A stretch of 17,351 nucleotides of DNA from an uncultured Dialister sp. (lineage in GTDB: Bacteria; Bacillota; Negativicutes; Veillonellales; Dialisteraceae), in assembly GCA_934216155.1 (NCBI GenBank), contig CAKQBK010000059.1, forward strand, positions 1-17,351, read 5' to 3'. Both the position numbers and the translations under genes were made by a program. How positions within the stretch are numbered: position 1 is the stretch's first letter; each line of letters starts with the position of its first letter. Positions 7,788 through 17,224 of this stretch are shown here, piece by piece. The notes under the pieces are model-generated. The model saw only the letters and a list, made by a program, of their open reading frames with translations. It ran no database searches and was not told the DNA's origin.

Positions 7788-10700
7788 ATGGCAAGTACCT
7801 ATGAACATTATTTCAATATTGATCCCAAATACTATGCAGCAGTCACTGCTGACTTGATTCGCCAGGGGAAGGTGAACTGGAAGAATTTCTATCCCCATGA
7901 AACTTTTGTAAAGCTTTTGGAAACCACCTATCGGGTGCTTTCTGGGAAGGCGAATCGCTCTATTTGGGTGGAAGGGGCCTATGGTACCGGGAAATCGCAT
8001 GCGGCTTTGACGGTGAAGTCTCTTCTGGATGCGTCCGATGAAGATGTGAGGGAATATTTTGATGAATTCAAATTAAGTTCTGATTTGAGAGATAAGTATA
8101 TTTCATTAAAACAGAATTCTCATATCTTGACGGTTCATCGTATCGGTTCTTCCAATATTCATACCGATATGGATTTGATTATGGCTGTGCAGGAAAGTAT
8201 CCTGGCTGCGTTAAAGGAAAAAGGGATTGCTAACCAAGGGGAAGCGTCCATGAAGGATGCTTTCTTGGAATGGATGAAAGATGAAGGTAATCGTGAGTAT
8301 TTCAAAACGAAATTAAAAAATCCAAAGTATCTTTTGGATTTTGGCGGCATGAGTGTTTCGGATATTTTACAAAAGCTGGAAACTGGGGAATCAGAAGATG
8401 TGGAGCATTTGATGACCCAAATCATGGGTGTTTTGAAAGATAATGGGGTCTACGGACTTTTCCGAGATACCAATCAAATGGCACGGTGGATTGAAAGCAT
8501 CATTGATAAAAATCATTTGTCATCTATTTTATTCATCTGGGATGAATTTTCTGAATTTTTCCAAAATCATTCTATGGATTTGACTGGATTCCAGACTTTG
8601 GTGGAAATCAGTGAGTCCCATCCATTCTATTTCATGATTGTGGCCCATGAAAGTCGCAATTTATTCCGTGATGCGAAGACGGCCAATAAGACGATGGATC
8701 GTTTTGAACCGTCAGTCAAAATTGAACTGCCAGAAAATATGGCGTTCAGGTTGATGGCACAGGCTATGAAAGTCACCGATGATTTGACTCTTCGGGCAGA
8801 ATGGACGGCAGATAAAAGTGATTTGAATGGAGATTTGGGAGAGGTGCGTCGGTATATCATTTCTAAGTCTGCTTCGCAAAGCCGACTGGGAAAGAAGACT
8901 CATTTATCGGAAGAGGAATTGCAGGACATTGTGCCGCTCCATCCTTACGCAGCACTCCTTTTGAAGCATATCGCCACGGTTTTCAATTCTAACCAGCGCA
9001 GTATGTTTGATTTCATCATTAGCAATGACATGACCGATGCGAAGGGATTCAAGTGGTTTATTCACAACTATGGCGCACAGAGCGATATCAATCTCTTGAC
9101 TATTGATTTGCTATGGGACTTTTTCTGTGGAAAGCAGAAGATGGGGCTCAATGATGATGTGCGTGGCGTACTGGATAGCTATGGAACGCTTCAGCTTGGG
9201 AAGTTGACTGAAGATGAGAAACGGGTGGTCAAAACTATTTTATTGTTCCAGGCAATTTCTCTTCATATCACCGACGATTTGTTAGCACCGAATAAAGAAA
9301 ATGTGGACATGGCATTTTCTGGTACTGATTGGAACAAGAATAAGGCTGTCAGTATTGCCAATGCATTGGTATCGAAAGGGATTTTGTTCAATAAACCTAT
9401 TGCTGGCGGACAGGTAGAATACTGTGTGGCTATCGCTGGCAATGGCTCGGACATGGCAGAATATGAAACGAAAGCAGAAAAACAGACTACCACATCCAAC
9501 TTGATTACCGTAGGAGAGTTGCAGAAAGCCATCGTGATTCCTCCGTCTGTGAAAATGCGTTTCTTGTGTGATTCAGGAACAGGGACGGAAAATTTCCGGG
9601 CGGCTTGCAACAGACTCCATGCCAAAGCGGGTCTTCATCGGTACAAAGTGCTTACGACTTTTGCTATGGATGATGCAGAACAGGAGCGCTTAGAAGGACA
9701 GATTCATGAATGGCTTTCTCATATGGACGATAACTGGGTGGTGATCCAGTCTTTAGCGCCTATGGGGATGGATTTGAGAAACCAGTATAAAGATAATTTG
9801 AAGTTTGCCTTTTATCATGCACAAAAGGACAGAGCCCAGGCCAGTCATTATGAAAAACAGGCTATAGGGGTAGCGAATACTTGGAAAAATAAGGTTGGAT
9901 CTGGTGCTTTCATGGTGTATACCACATCAAATAGCAATGGGGAACGGATGGCCAATTTGGATGAGTTACAGCGTTTCCTTGTGGATTTAGACAGAAAAAC
10001 CTATTTTTATGGCGTAGAGCAGTTTGCTTTGAATGATATCATGTATACATCCTATTCTCTTGGAATTGGTGCTCTTTGCGGTGTGCAGGAAAAATTGAGC
10101 AGCGCATACCGGATTAGTAACAAGAGTAAAAGTTTTGAAAATGCACTGCAGGGGATATGGCAGGTACCGGAGTATTGGAAAAAGGCAGAGCTGCAAAGTC
10201 ATCCGGTGGTACAGATCAAGAAAAAGGTGGATGAATTGATTGCCACCGGTTTCAAGAGTCGGGCCGGACGCGTATCCATGAAGACTATTTGGCAGGCTTT
10301 GTGCGAGGCACCTTTTGGCTTCATGTCTACCAGTGTGTGTGCTCTAGTTCTTGGTTTTGTTATGAAGGAATATGCCAATGCGAAGTATTTCTGGAGCAAT
10401 GGCAGTACTACTACCCCTATGTCACCGGAAAAGATGAAGGAAATGGTTGCGGATGTCATGAATCCAGGTGGGCTGAAGAAAGGAATGAAGGAACAGTACC
10501 TGGTTTCTATGACACCGGAGGTGCGTTGCTTCTTGGCGAAAACCGCTCAGATTTTCCATATTCCTGAAGCAGATTGTACCAGCGTAGAAAATGCTAGAAA
10601 TCAGATTCGTGTGCAGATGAGACGATTCTATTTCCCATTATGGACGGTGAAGTCTATTGTGAATAAGGAATCTTTGAAGTCTTCTGCAGCTTTGGTTTCT

Positions 10701-11987
10701 CAGTTGATTGACATGTATAGCGGTATCGCTAATGATGCCAATTATGGCAATGAATCTTCTAGTACGCTGGCGGAAAAAATCGGGCGGCAGTTATTGGAAC
10801 ATCCTGCTTTGGTAGAGGATATGCCATCTCTTTGTCAGTCTGAAAAGACGAAGCAAGGTATGGCAGCCTATTTGAATTCTTTTGATGATGGGGCTTTGAT
10901 TCAATTGGCGGCGGATATCCGAGATGGCGGTCAGTATATGGATCGTGTGAAGAACGGATTCAGTGCAGGGGAAGCCAATTGGGTTTGGAATAAGGAAACG
11001 GTGGACCAGGTCATTTCTGATGTGATTTTGGAATATAAAATCGTCAAAGAGAGTCGCGTGTGCGTCGGTTCCTTCTCTTCGTACGAAGAGGTGCTCCGGG
11101 CATGGCAAAATAAAGTGGCCCATATCAAGATCCCTTGCGAAATTGCTAAAAACCAAGTGGGACCATTGGGGCATTTCTTGGAACAGCTTCTTCTCTTAAA
11201 GAGAAGTCGTATGATTCAGAACAAGGATAAGAGGACGTTCTATACGCTGCTTTGTGAGGAAGCAGAGAATTTCAATGCCTTTTATCATGACCAGTTGAAG
11301 TATTTCAAAGACGCGATTGCCTCTTTTGCGGATGGTCTTAGTGACGAGCAGATTAATGATTTCTTCCTGAAGATGCCTGATGACCAGTTCGGTCGTGATT
11401 CCACTCCCTATTATCAGAATATTCAAGATGGCATTGCGAAGGTGCATCAGAATGAAGTTCGTAGGAAATTGCAGCAACTGTGGCAGGAAAAAACGGGAAC
11501 AAAGGATGCCAAAGAATGGTCTCGTATCCATTTGACACCACTTTTGTGCTTGCTTGATGATGGAGAAAGAGAACAGGCGAAACAGTTCTTGCCGCTGATT
11601 GGACAATCTTATGGGGATGAACTTTTGGTGAAGAAGGCGATTTCCTATTTGGAACATGCCAATTTCTTTGATAAGCTGGAAGATGATTTTTATATTGACC
11701 AGTGTTTCATGCAGCGTGTCGTAGGAGAAAACCGGATTTTGTTGAAAGATGCAAGAAAGATCCGGAACCAGCTCTTTGATATCGATAGTGAAGTGTATGA
11801 TTGGGGAAATAGCCAGGCCGTTCGTGATAAGTTGAAACAGATGAGAAATCAGGAGTACTTGGTTAGCGGAAAGGCCAAAGCAGAGCAGGTATTTAGAAAT
11901 ATGTCGGCGGACCAGCTTAGAGAGTATCTGAAAGATAAGCTGATGGATCCTGAGTTTGGTATGCAGATTCTGAAGGGGCAAAAGTAA
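7788..11987 (+). CDS. brxC: BrxC/PglY-like P-loop ATPase of BREX
   Basis: 1399-residue cytoplasmic ATPase, in the size range of BrxC/PglY. It has a Walker A motif GAYGTGKS at 63-70 and a Walker B motif ILFIWDEF with D252/E253. BrxC proteins are essential BREX core components and are thought to act with PglZ in ATP-dependent complexes on DNA; the mechanism is not settled. The region after the N-terminal ATPase is long and mainly helical, without other recognised motifs. The start ATG has GAGGAGA 7 bases upstream, overlapping the brxP stop. PglZ begins 10 bases after its stop. No frameshift or truncation is visible. Assignment to BrxC rests on size, P-loop position and placement between brxP and pglZ. 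Confidence 0.88.
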   Translation: MASTYEHYFNIDPKYYAAVTADLIRQGKVNWKNFYPHETFVKLLETTYRVLSGKANRSIWVEGAYGTGKSHAALTVKSLLDASDEDVREYFDEFKLSSDLRDKYISLKQNSHILTVHRIGSSNIHTDMDLIMAVQESILAALKEKGIANQGEASMKDAFLEWMKDEGNREYFKTKLKNPKYLLDFGGMSVSDILQKLETGESEDVEHLMTQIMGVLKDNGVYGLFRDTNQMARWIESIIDKNHLSSILFIWDEFSEFFQNHSMDLTGFQTLVEISESHPFYFMIVAHESRNLFRDAKTANKTMDRFEPSVKIELPENMAFRLMAQAMKVTDDLTLRAEWTADKSDLNGDLGEVRRYIISKSASQSRLGKKTHLSEEELQDIVPLHPYAALLLKHIATVFNSNQRSMFDFIISNDMTDAKGFKWFIHNYGAQSDINLLTIDLLWDFFCGKQKMGLNDDVRGVLDSYGTLQLGKLTEDEKRVVKTILLFQAISLHITDDLLAPNKENVDMAFSGTDWNKNKAVSIANALVSKGILFNKPIAGGQVEYCVAIAGNGSDMAEYETKAEKQTTTSNLITVGELQKAIVIPPSVKMRFLCDSGTGTENFRAACNRLHAKAGLHRYKVLTTFAMDDAEQERLEGQIHEWLSHMDDNWVVIQSLAPMGMDLRNQYKDNLKFAFYHAQKDRAQASHYEKQAIGVANTWKNKVGSGAFMVYTTSNSNGERMANLDELQRFLVDLDRKTYFYGVEQFALNDIMYTSYSLGIGALCGVQEKLSSAYRISNKSKSFENALQGIWQVPEYWKKAELQSHPVVQIKKKVDELIATGFKSRAGRVSMKTIWQALCEAPFGFMSTSVCALVLGFVMKEYANAKYFWSNGSTTTPMSPEKMKEMVADVMNPGGLKKGMKEQYLVSMTPEVRCFLAKTAQIFHIPEADCTSVENARNQIRVQMRRFYFPLWTVKSIVNKESLKSSAALVSQLIDMYSGIANDANYGNESSSTLAEKIGRQLLEHPALVEDMPSLCQSEKTKQGMAAYLNSFDDGALIQLAADIRDGGQYMDRVKNGFSAGEANWVWNKETVDQVISDVILEYKIVKESRVCVGSFSSYEEVLRAWQNKVAHIKIPCEIAKNQVGPLGHFLEQLLLLKRSRMIQNKDKRTFYTLLCEEAENFNAFYHDQLKYFKDAIASFADGLSDEQINDFFLKMPDDQFGRDSTPYYQNIQDGIAKVHQNEVRRKLQQLWQEKTGTKDAKEWSRIHLTPLLCLLDDGEREQAKQFLPLIGQSYGDELLVKKAISYLEHANFFDKLEDDFYIDQCFMQRVVGENRILLKDARKIRNQLFDIDSEVYDWGNSQAVRDKLKQMRNQEYLVSGKAKAEQVFRNMSADQLREYLKDKLMDPEFGMQILKGQK

Positions 11988-11997
11988 GGGATAGGCT

Positions 11998-14346
11998 ATG
12001 AAATGTAGCAATCTGGACGAATGCTTCAGAAATATAGAAGCATATTGTAAGCATCCAGCCAATGGAATTCCTTTATTGGTCAATACAGAAAATGATAGCG
12101 ATTTGCAGCAGATTATTTCTCGTATGAAGGCAGACCCAAATAAGATTTGCTACTTTGTATCTTCTACATGCAAGGAAGTTTCGTTTCCGCAGTTGGATGT
12201 ATTGAATAAAGAAATCCAACAAAATGGAGAGGAACGTTCTTTGGTTCTCATAGGGTTGGCACCGTATGCTATGCTGCGGGGCGAAGAGGATGCACTTCAT
12301 CTATTGCAAAAATGGTTGAATTATTCACCGAGAGGGTATCTTATCATTTTACTGTCCCATATGGGAAATTTATTGCACCGTTGTATGGGAAGAGATCCAC
12401 GTTTGCCACTTCGGGTGATTTTTCTTGAAGGAGAAGTTTCTCCTCTGCCGCGGATTCATTTATTTCCTGTGTCTTATGATGGTGGCAATCAAAACATGCT
12501 CTGTCATGTAAAAGGTTTGCTTTCTGCTTTGGAATCCTATAATCCATCCAAGGGGATTACCGATTTTTACGTGAAGACCGATGTCAAAAAAGAAAATTTG
12601 CCTCATTCCATGTATTCTCTTTCTGATTATGAGGGGGGATATAAAGAGTTTTGTAAACGAAATTGTCAAATGGCAGTGCAATTACAGGAATCTTGGGGCA
12701 GCGAGGAGGAATGGAAGCGATTTGCTGCAGATTGGCAATCCTATCGCTCTTGGTCAAAGGTATCGGAAGTCTATTTTGGGGTGACGGAAAAATATTCCAC
12801 TGTGTGGTCTTTGATACAAAATGGAAATGATTCATATAAGAAGTGGTTGTTGTGGCTCTTTATTAAAGTACGAGGGGCAGAAGAAAATCCATATCTGAAT
12901 TTCGTAAAAGATCACAGCCAAAATTGGAAGGATTTGGAAGAGCATATCTATTTGGATATCGCTCAGATTGATGCTAAAGATGAGCGTTTTTCTTCTTTTT
13001 TCTCAGCACGTCGCTATTTGCTGAAGGATGCTCCATGCAAAGCATCGTGGGAAATGGCTTTCCAAAATGGGTTGAAGCAAAAGGGACGGGATGCGATTTA
13101 TTACTTGTCTGATGAAAGCACATGGGAAATTGTACATCTCTTTGCCTGCTTGCAAGATTATTCTTATACGCAAGAAGAGGTTTTAGCGGTACTAAAGGCA
13201 CATTTCCCTGAACTTTCAGCCTATATGAAGACTTTCGTGGTGACATTGGACCATATGCATCGGAAAGATACACCGGAAATGGTTGCATTGCAAAATGATT
13301 TGACAACCTATTTCGATAAGTATAAATGGCAAAAGTTGAAAAATCACCTGGATCCATCATTCAAGGATTGGGTGGAAAAGCTGGCAACGCAGCGAGTATA
13401 TAATCAGCTGGATGAACGAAGTCTTTTGATGAAACAAGTGGATCGCAATAAGTCTACGGTTTTCTTTGTGGATGCTTTAGGTGTGGAGTATTTGTCGTAT
13501 ATCCAAGAAAAGTGCAAAGAACAAGGGCTTCGCTGCCATATTCATATTTGCCATGGAGAATTGCCGTCCATTACATCTATGAATAAAGAGTTTGTTTATG
13601 ATGATACCAAGTCTGTAAAAGAGCTGGATGAGCTGAAGCATCATAACCAAACTTATGACTATGAAAAGCAAAAATTGCCTATTCACTTGGTAGCAGAATT
13701 ACAGGTCATTGATCACCTATTGCGGGATATCAAGGATAAATTTTTGACGAAGGAAATCAAGGAGGCTGTGGTGGTTTCTGACCATGGTGCCACTCGATTA
13801 GCGGTACTTTCTGAGGAAGAGAATGGCGCTACTTTTGTGGATGGGGAAAATAAGGGACAGCACGGAGGCCGTTGTTGCCTTGTTTCTGAAAATCCCCATC
13901 TTCCTTATGCAGCCTATGAGAATGGATATGCGGTATTAGCCAATTACAGTCGGTTCAAAGGAAGTCGGAAGGCGGATGTAGAAGTTCATGGCGGTGCTAC
14001 CTTGGAAGAGGTACTGGTTCCTTTGATTCGTATTTCGTTGCAGCCAGAAGATATGATGGTGAGATTCTGGAACGATGTAGTGACTTTCAAAATGTCAGAA
14101 ACACCTGCCTTGGAGGTGGTGACCAATTTCAATATGGAAAAACCGCGGCTTCTGATTAATGGTAAGTTCTATGAAGGTATTTTGGATGCACATAAACAAC
14201 GGGCAAAGTTTGTGTTGGTAGGAATGAAGCGAAGCAGAAAGTATATGGCAGATATTTATGATGGGGCAGAGTGTCTCAAAGAGCAGGTTCCTTTTGAATT
14301 GAAGCGCAGTGTAGCAAAAGATAGATTTGATAATTTGGATATATAA
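11998..14346 (+). CDS. pglZ: PglZ: alkaline-phosphatase-superfamily BREX protein
   Basis: 782-residue PglZ protein, the universal BREX marker. The PglZ domain lies in the C-terminal half. FFVDALGVEYL carries the metal-binding Asp (D492), VVVSDHG carries D595/H596, and EVHGGATLEE (HGG at 664-666) is the characteristic late motif, followed by VLVPLI. Known PglZ proteins belong to the alkaline phosphatase superfamily and some have metal-dependent nuclease or phosphodiesterase activity. The N-terminal ~450 residues are a divergent helical part. AAGGGATAGG serves as the ribosome binding site; the preceding gene ends 10 bases upstream. All expected metal ligands that I can identify are present, so it is probably active. 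It likely forms the core complex with BrxC. Confidence 0.93.
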   Translation: MKCSNLDECFRNIEAYCKHPANGIPLLVNTENDSDLQQIISRMKADPNKICYFVSSTCKEVSFPQLDVLNKEIQQNGEERSLVLIGLAPYAMLRGEEDALHLLQKWLNYSPRGYLIILLSHMGNLLHRCMGRDPRLPLRVIFLEGEVSPLPRIHLFPVSYDGGNQNMLCHVKGLLSALESYNPSKGITDFYVKTDVKKENLPHSMYSLSDYEGGYKEFCKRNCQMAVQLQESWGSEEEWKRFAADWQSYRSWSKVSEVYFGVTEKYSTVWSLIQNGNDSYKKWLLWLFIKVRGAEENPYLNFVKDHSQNWKDLEEHIYLDIAQIDAKDERFSSFFSARRYLLKDAPCKASWEMAFQNGLKQKGRDAIYYLSDESTWEIVHLFACLQDYSYTQEEVLAVLKAHFPELSAYMKTFVVTLDHMHRKDTPEMVALQNDLTTYFDKYKWQKLKNHLDPSFKDWVEKLATQRVYNQLDERSLLMKQVDRNKSTVFFVDALGVEYLSYIQEKCKEQGLRCHIHICHGELPSITSMNKEFVYDDTKSVKELDELKHHNQTYDYEKQKLPIHLVAELQVIDHLLRDIKDKFLTKEIKEAVVVSDHGATRLAVLSEEENGATFVDGENKGQHGGRCCLVSENPHLPYAAYENGYAVLANYSRFKGSRKADVEVHGGATLEEVLVPLIRISLQPEDMMVRFWNDVVTFKMSETPALEVVTNFNMEKPRLLINGKFYEGILDAHKQRAKFVLVGMKRSRKYMADIYDGAECLKEQVPFELKRSVAKDRFDNLDI

Positions 14347-14364
14347 GAAATGAGGTGAATGGCA

Positions 14365-15825
14365 ATGAATGAGATGGCACAGTCAGAGGATTTTGTACAG
14401 AAGTTACAGGATGCCTTTGATACCATGGTGGTATATAAGGATTTGAAAAAGAGCAATTTTATTTCTTCTTTCAAGATGCCTTCTTTCATGAGAGATTGGG
14501 TGATCAGTCGCTTTCAGGATGAAGAGGGAGAGGTCGATGTAGAAGAGACGTCTCAGTTTATCCGGAAATTTATACCGAAAAAGACGGATTGGCAGGATAT
14601 TTTGAATCGTATCGTCACCCAAGGGGAAACGGTGAAGTGCTTGACGAAAATTTCTGTCAATATTGATATCAAGACAAGTGCGGTTTCGTTTGCACTTCCT
14701 GATTTCGGTTTGCAGCATAAAGATACGGTCATTCCTGATGAAGTTTGGAATCAATATAGCCAGGATTTGCTCAAAACTGATGAAAGCTGGGGCATTGTAG
14801 AATTAGGCTATTTGCCACCGGTGGGAAAAGATAAAGGGAAAATCACGCTGGAAGGGTATCAGGATTTTTGTCCCTATGGTGTGGATTTAGATGAATTTTG
14901 TTGTGTGAGAGAAGCCTTTTCTTTGGAAGAATGGGTGGATATTATCCTGGGTGCTGTAGATTATAATGCTGCTGGTTATCGGGATTTATCACAGAAATTG
15001 ACTGTCATGAAGCGACTTTTGCCTTTTGTGGAAAAGCGCATCAATCTGTTGGAATTGGCACCGGCGGGGACTGGTAAGTCGTATCTCTTTGGACAAGTAA
15101 GTCGGTATGGCTGGTTGGTTTCTGGGAAGGTCACCAGGGCGAAGCTGATTTACGATTTGTCTAGGAAGAAAGATGGAATTGTTGCCTTGCGTGATTTTGT
15201 GGCTCTGGATGAAATCCGAGAAGCGGAATATATGCAGGATACGGAAATTCAGTCTGCTTTACAGGCCATTATGGAAAATGGGAAGTACCGCGCACCGGAT
15301 AATCATGAGGTCAATGTGGATGCCGGAATTATTTTCTTAGGAAATATCGCATCCAAGGCAATGAATGAGTATGATAATATGTTTACGGAATTGCCGAAAC
15401 CTTTCCAGCAGCCTCAATTTCTGGATCGAATTCATGGTTTTATCAAGGGGTGGGATCTGCCTCGCATGACCGATGATATGAAGGTCTGTGGTTGGGCACT
15501 GAATTCTGAATATTTTGCTATGATTATGCATATGCTTCGGGATGAGCCGTCATATCGTGCGGTTGTCGATGAACTTATGGTGCTTCCTAAAGGGGCTGAT
15601 ACCCGTGATACGGAAGCGGTGAAGCGTATGTGTACCGCCTATTTGAAATTGTTATTTCCTCATGTACATGAACCAGATGATATTTCGCCGAAGGATTTCA
15701 AGCGGTATTGCCTGAACCCTGCCATGGAGATGCGAGCTATTATTCGTATGCAAATGGGATTTGCTGATGGGGAATATATGGGAAAGACTATTCCTACATT
15801 TACTGTCAAAGGGATGGAATCGTGA
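14365..15825 (+). CDS. brxL: BrxL: AAA+ BREX protein lacking the Lon-like C-terminal domain
   Basis: 486-residue AAA+ ATPase matching the TIGR02688-type BrxL. Numbering here counts from the ATG at 14359. Walker A is APAGTGKS at 234-241; Walker B is FVALDEIREAE with D284/E285. The final part (FPHVHEPDDISPKDFKRY, then an MRAIIRMQMG helix) fits the end of the ATPase region of BrxL. The Lon-protease-like domain of longer (~680 residue) type 1 BrxL proteins is absent, with no nearby remnant, so this is probably the natural short form. BrxL proteins form DNA-binding AAA+ rings involved in anti-phage activity. The ATG at 14365 was chosen because GAGGTG (14352-14357) is 7 bases upstream; the ATG at 14359 would leave 1 base. 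The stop overlaps the next start (GTGA). Confidence 0.88.
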   Translation: MNEMAQSEDFVQKLQDAFDTMVVYKDLKKSNFISSFKMPSFMRDWVISRFQDEEGEVDVEETSQFIRKFIPKKTDWQDILNRIVTQGETVKCLTKISVNIDIKTSAVSFALPDFGLQHKDTVIPDEVWNQYSQDLLKTDESWGIVELGYLPPVGKDKGKITLEGYQDFCPYGVDLDEFCCVREAFSLEEWVDIILGAVDYNAAGYRDLSQKLTVMKRLLPFVEKRINLLELAPAGTGKSYLFGQVSRYGWLVSGKVTRAKLIYDLSRKKDGIVALRDFVALDEIREAEYMQDTEIQSALQAIMENGKYRAPDNHEVNVDAGIIFLGNIASKAMNEYDNMFTELPKPFQQPQFLDRIHGFIKGWDLPRMTDDMKVCGWALNSEYFAMIMHMLRDEPSYRAVVDELMVLPKGADTRDTEAVKRMCTAYLKLLFPHVHEPDDISPKDFKRYCLNPAMEMRAIIRMQMGFADGEYMGKTIPTFTVKGMES

Positions 15826-16031
15826 AAAAGAAAATTGTTGCCTCTTGTGTGGCTTGTAGAAAGAGCCCGCTTTCAACAAATGAAGTGGGAATCAATCAGA
15901 AGTTGCTGGGGTCAGATGTAACTGAATTCTATTGTCTGGATTGTTTGGCATCCTATCTGGACGTAGAGCCTCAAGATATTTTGGATAAAATTGAGGAATT
16001 TAAGGCGGAAGGTTGTAAATTGTTTGAGTAG
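15822..16031 (+). CDS. Small CxxC/CxxC zinc-ribbon-like protein
   Basis: 69-residue soluble protein starting with GTG that overlaps the brxL stop by 4 bases (GTGA), a sign of translational coupling; GGGATGG upstream can act as ribosome binding site. Two CxxC pairs, C9/C12 (SCVACRK) and C38/C41 (FYCLDCLASYL), fit a zinc ribbon or a small iron-sulfur/thiol site. A fifth cysteine (C65) lies four residues from the C-terminus, a position that could carry sulfur. No membrane segment or signal peptide. I do not know a named family. Placed between brxL and the cysteine desulfurase, it could be a sulfur-transfer partner, a desulfurase adaptor or a small regulator; this is inference from context. Confidence 0.85.
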   Translation: MKKKIVASCVACRKSPLSTNEVGINQKLLGSDVTEFYCLDCLASYLDVEPQDILDKIEEFKAEGCKLFE

Positions 16032-16045
16032 GGAAGTGTTTGGTT

Positions 16046-17161
16046 ATGATATACGCGGATAATGCGGCGACTTCACCACTGGATCCCGAAGCCTTTGAGA
16101 AAATGAAACCGTTTATGGTTTCTTCCTTTGGAAATGCTTCGCAGTTATATAGTTTTTCTAGGGATGCTAGAAAGGCGTTGCAGTGGGCTAGAGAGACCGT
16201 AGCAGCATGTATTCATGCAAAGCCAGAAGAAATTTATTTTACTTCCGGTGGTTCAGAAAGTGATAATTGGGCGATTAAAGGATTGATGGAAAAAGGGGAT
16301 ATCCGGCAGACGATTACTTCTTCTTTTGAGCACCATGCTATATTGCATTCTTGTGAAACTATCGAACGACTGGGGTTTCCTGTTTCTTATGTATCACCAA
16401 ATCGGGAAGGTCGAATTACACCTGGTGCATTAGAAAAAGCGATGAATCAAGAAACAAAGTTGGTTTCTATCATGATGTCTAATAATGAATTAGGAACCAT
16501 TCAGCCTGTCAAAGAGTTGTGTGAAGTAGCGCATCGTTATGGTGCTTTATTTCATACTGACGCTGTGCAGTCCATGGGGCATATCGCTATCGATGTGAAT
16601 GATCTGGGTGTAGATATGATGTCCGCTTCGTCTCATAAATTCAATGGTCCCAAGGGGATAGGTTTCTTATATATCAAAAAAGGAATCTCCATTTATCCCT
16701 ATATGGATGGTGGGGCGCAGGAATTTGGCAGACGAGCTGGTACAGAAAATGTGGCGGCTATCGTAGGTATGGCAGTGGCTTTGCAAAATAATTATAAGGA
16801 TCTGACAAATCATCAAGACCATTTGAAACAGTTGGAACATATTATTTTGTCAAAGCTGAATGTATCCGGCATTGATTACCAGAGAAATGGTACAGCACCA
16901 CAGGTTCCTGGCAACATGAGTCTCTCCTTCAGGGGAAAAGAAGGTGAAATGTTACTGCATCGTCTGGATTTGAAAGGGATAGAGGTATCTACCGGTTCAG
17001 CTTGCAATAGCGAAAAAACAGAGATTTCTTATGTATTGCAGTCAATCGGCTTAGAAAAATCCTATGCCCTTGGAACCATTCGTGTATCCTTAGGACGATA
17101 TAATACAGAAAAGGATGCGCAGGCTATAGCAGATGCTTTGATTACTATTTGCCAGCCATAA
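16046..17161 (+). CDS. NifS/DndA-type cysteine desulfurase
   Basis: 371-residue PLP-dependent cysteine desulfurase of the NifS/IscS/DndA group. It releases sulfur from L-cysteine as a persulfide and leaves alanine. It begins MIYADNAATSPL, the family's usual N-terminus. FTSGGSESDNWAIKG is the PLP-binding loop, SSHKFNGPKG carries the PLP lysine (K198), RRAGTENV is a conserved active-site block, and STGSACNSEK carries the catalytic cysteine (C320). The short spacing around C320 resembles the class I active-site loop. ATG 16046 was chosen over TTG 16040 because it gives the canonical family start. It is the last gene of the operon, followed by a strong terminator. Predicted role: dedicated sulfur donor for BrxP, as DndA is for DndC. 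A housekeeping Fe-S role is possible but less likely in this position. Confidence 0.92.
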   Translation: MIYADNAATSPLDPEAFEKMKPFMVSSFGNASQLYSFSRDARKALQWARETVAACIHAKPEEIYFTSGGSESDNWAIKGLMEKGDIRQTITSSFEHHAILHSCETIERLGFPVSYVSPNREGRITPGALEKAMNQETKLVSIMMSNNELGTIQPVKELCEVAHRYGALFHTDAVQSMGHIAIDVNDLGVDMMSASSHKFNGPKGIGFLYIKKGISIYPYMDGGAQEFGRRAGTENVAAIVGMAVALQNNYKDLTNHQDHLKQLEHIILSKLNVSGIDYQRNGTAPQVPGNMSLSFRGKEGEMLLHRLDLKGIEVSTGSACNSEKTEISYVLQSIGLEKSYALGTIRVSLGRYNTEKDAQAIADALITICQP

Positions 17162-17178
17162 ATTTGTATTTCCTCAAT

Positions 17179-17223
17179 AAAAAAGGATGAAATCATGGGG
17201 AATCGTGATTTCATCCTTTTTTT
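17179..17223 (+). terminator. Rho-independent terminator of the BREX operon
   Basis: AAAAAAGGATGAAATCA (17179-17195) pairs perfectly with its complement (17206-17222) around a 10-base loop, and a 7-T run ends at 17223. It starts 17 bases after the desulfurase stop and ends the operon. The 5' A run makes it potentially bidirectional. It is also the apparent target site of the adjoining intron. Confidence 0.92.
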
Positions 17224-17224
17224 G

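Noticed and set aside
11196..12083. 295-codon minus-strand open frame opposite the brxC/pglZ junction
   Set aside because: It lies opposite two genes with clear family motifs, has no ribosome binding site that I could see, and its translation is rich in Ile/Leu/His/Phe, as expected from the complement of lysine- and glutamate-rich coding sequence.
5442..17161. Classical dndBCDE / ssp phosphorothioation cluster
   Set aside because: DndC- and DndA-like proteins are present, but no DndB, DndD (SMC-like ATPase) or DndE was found. PglZ and BrxL place the locus in BREX type 4.
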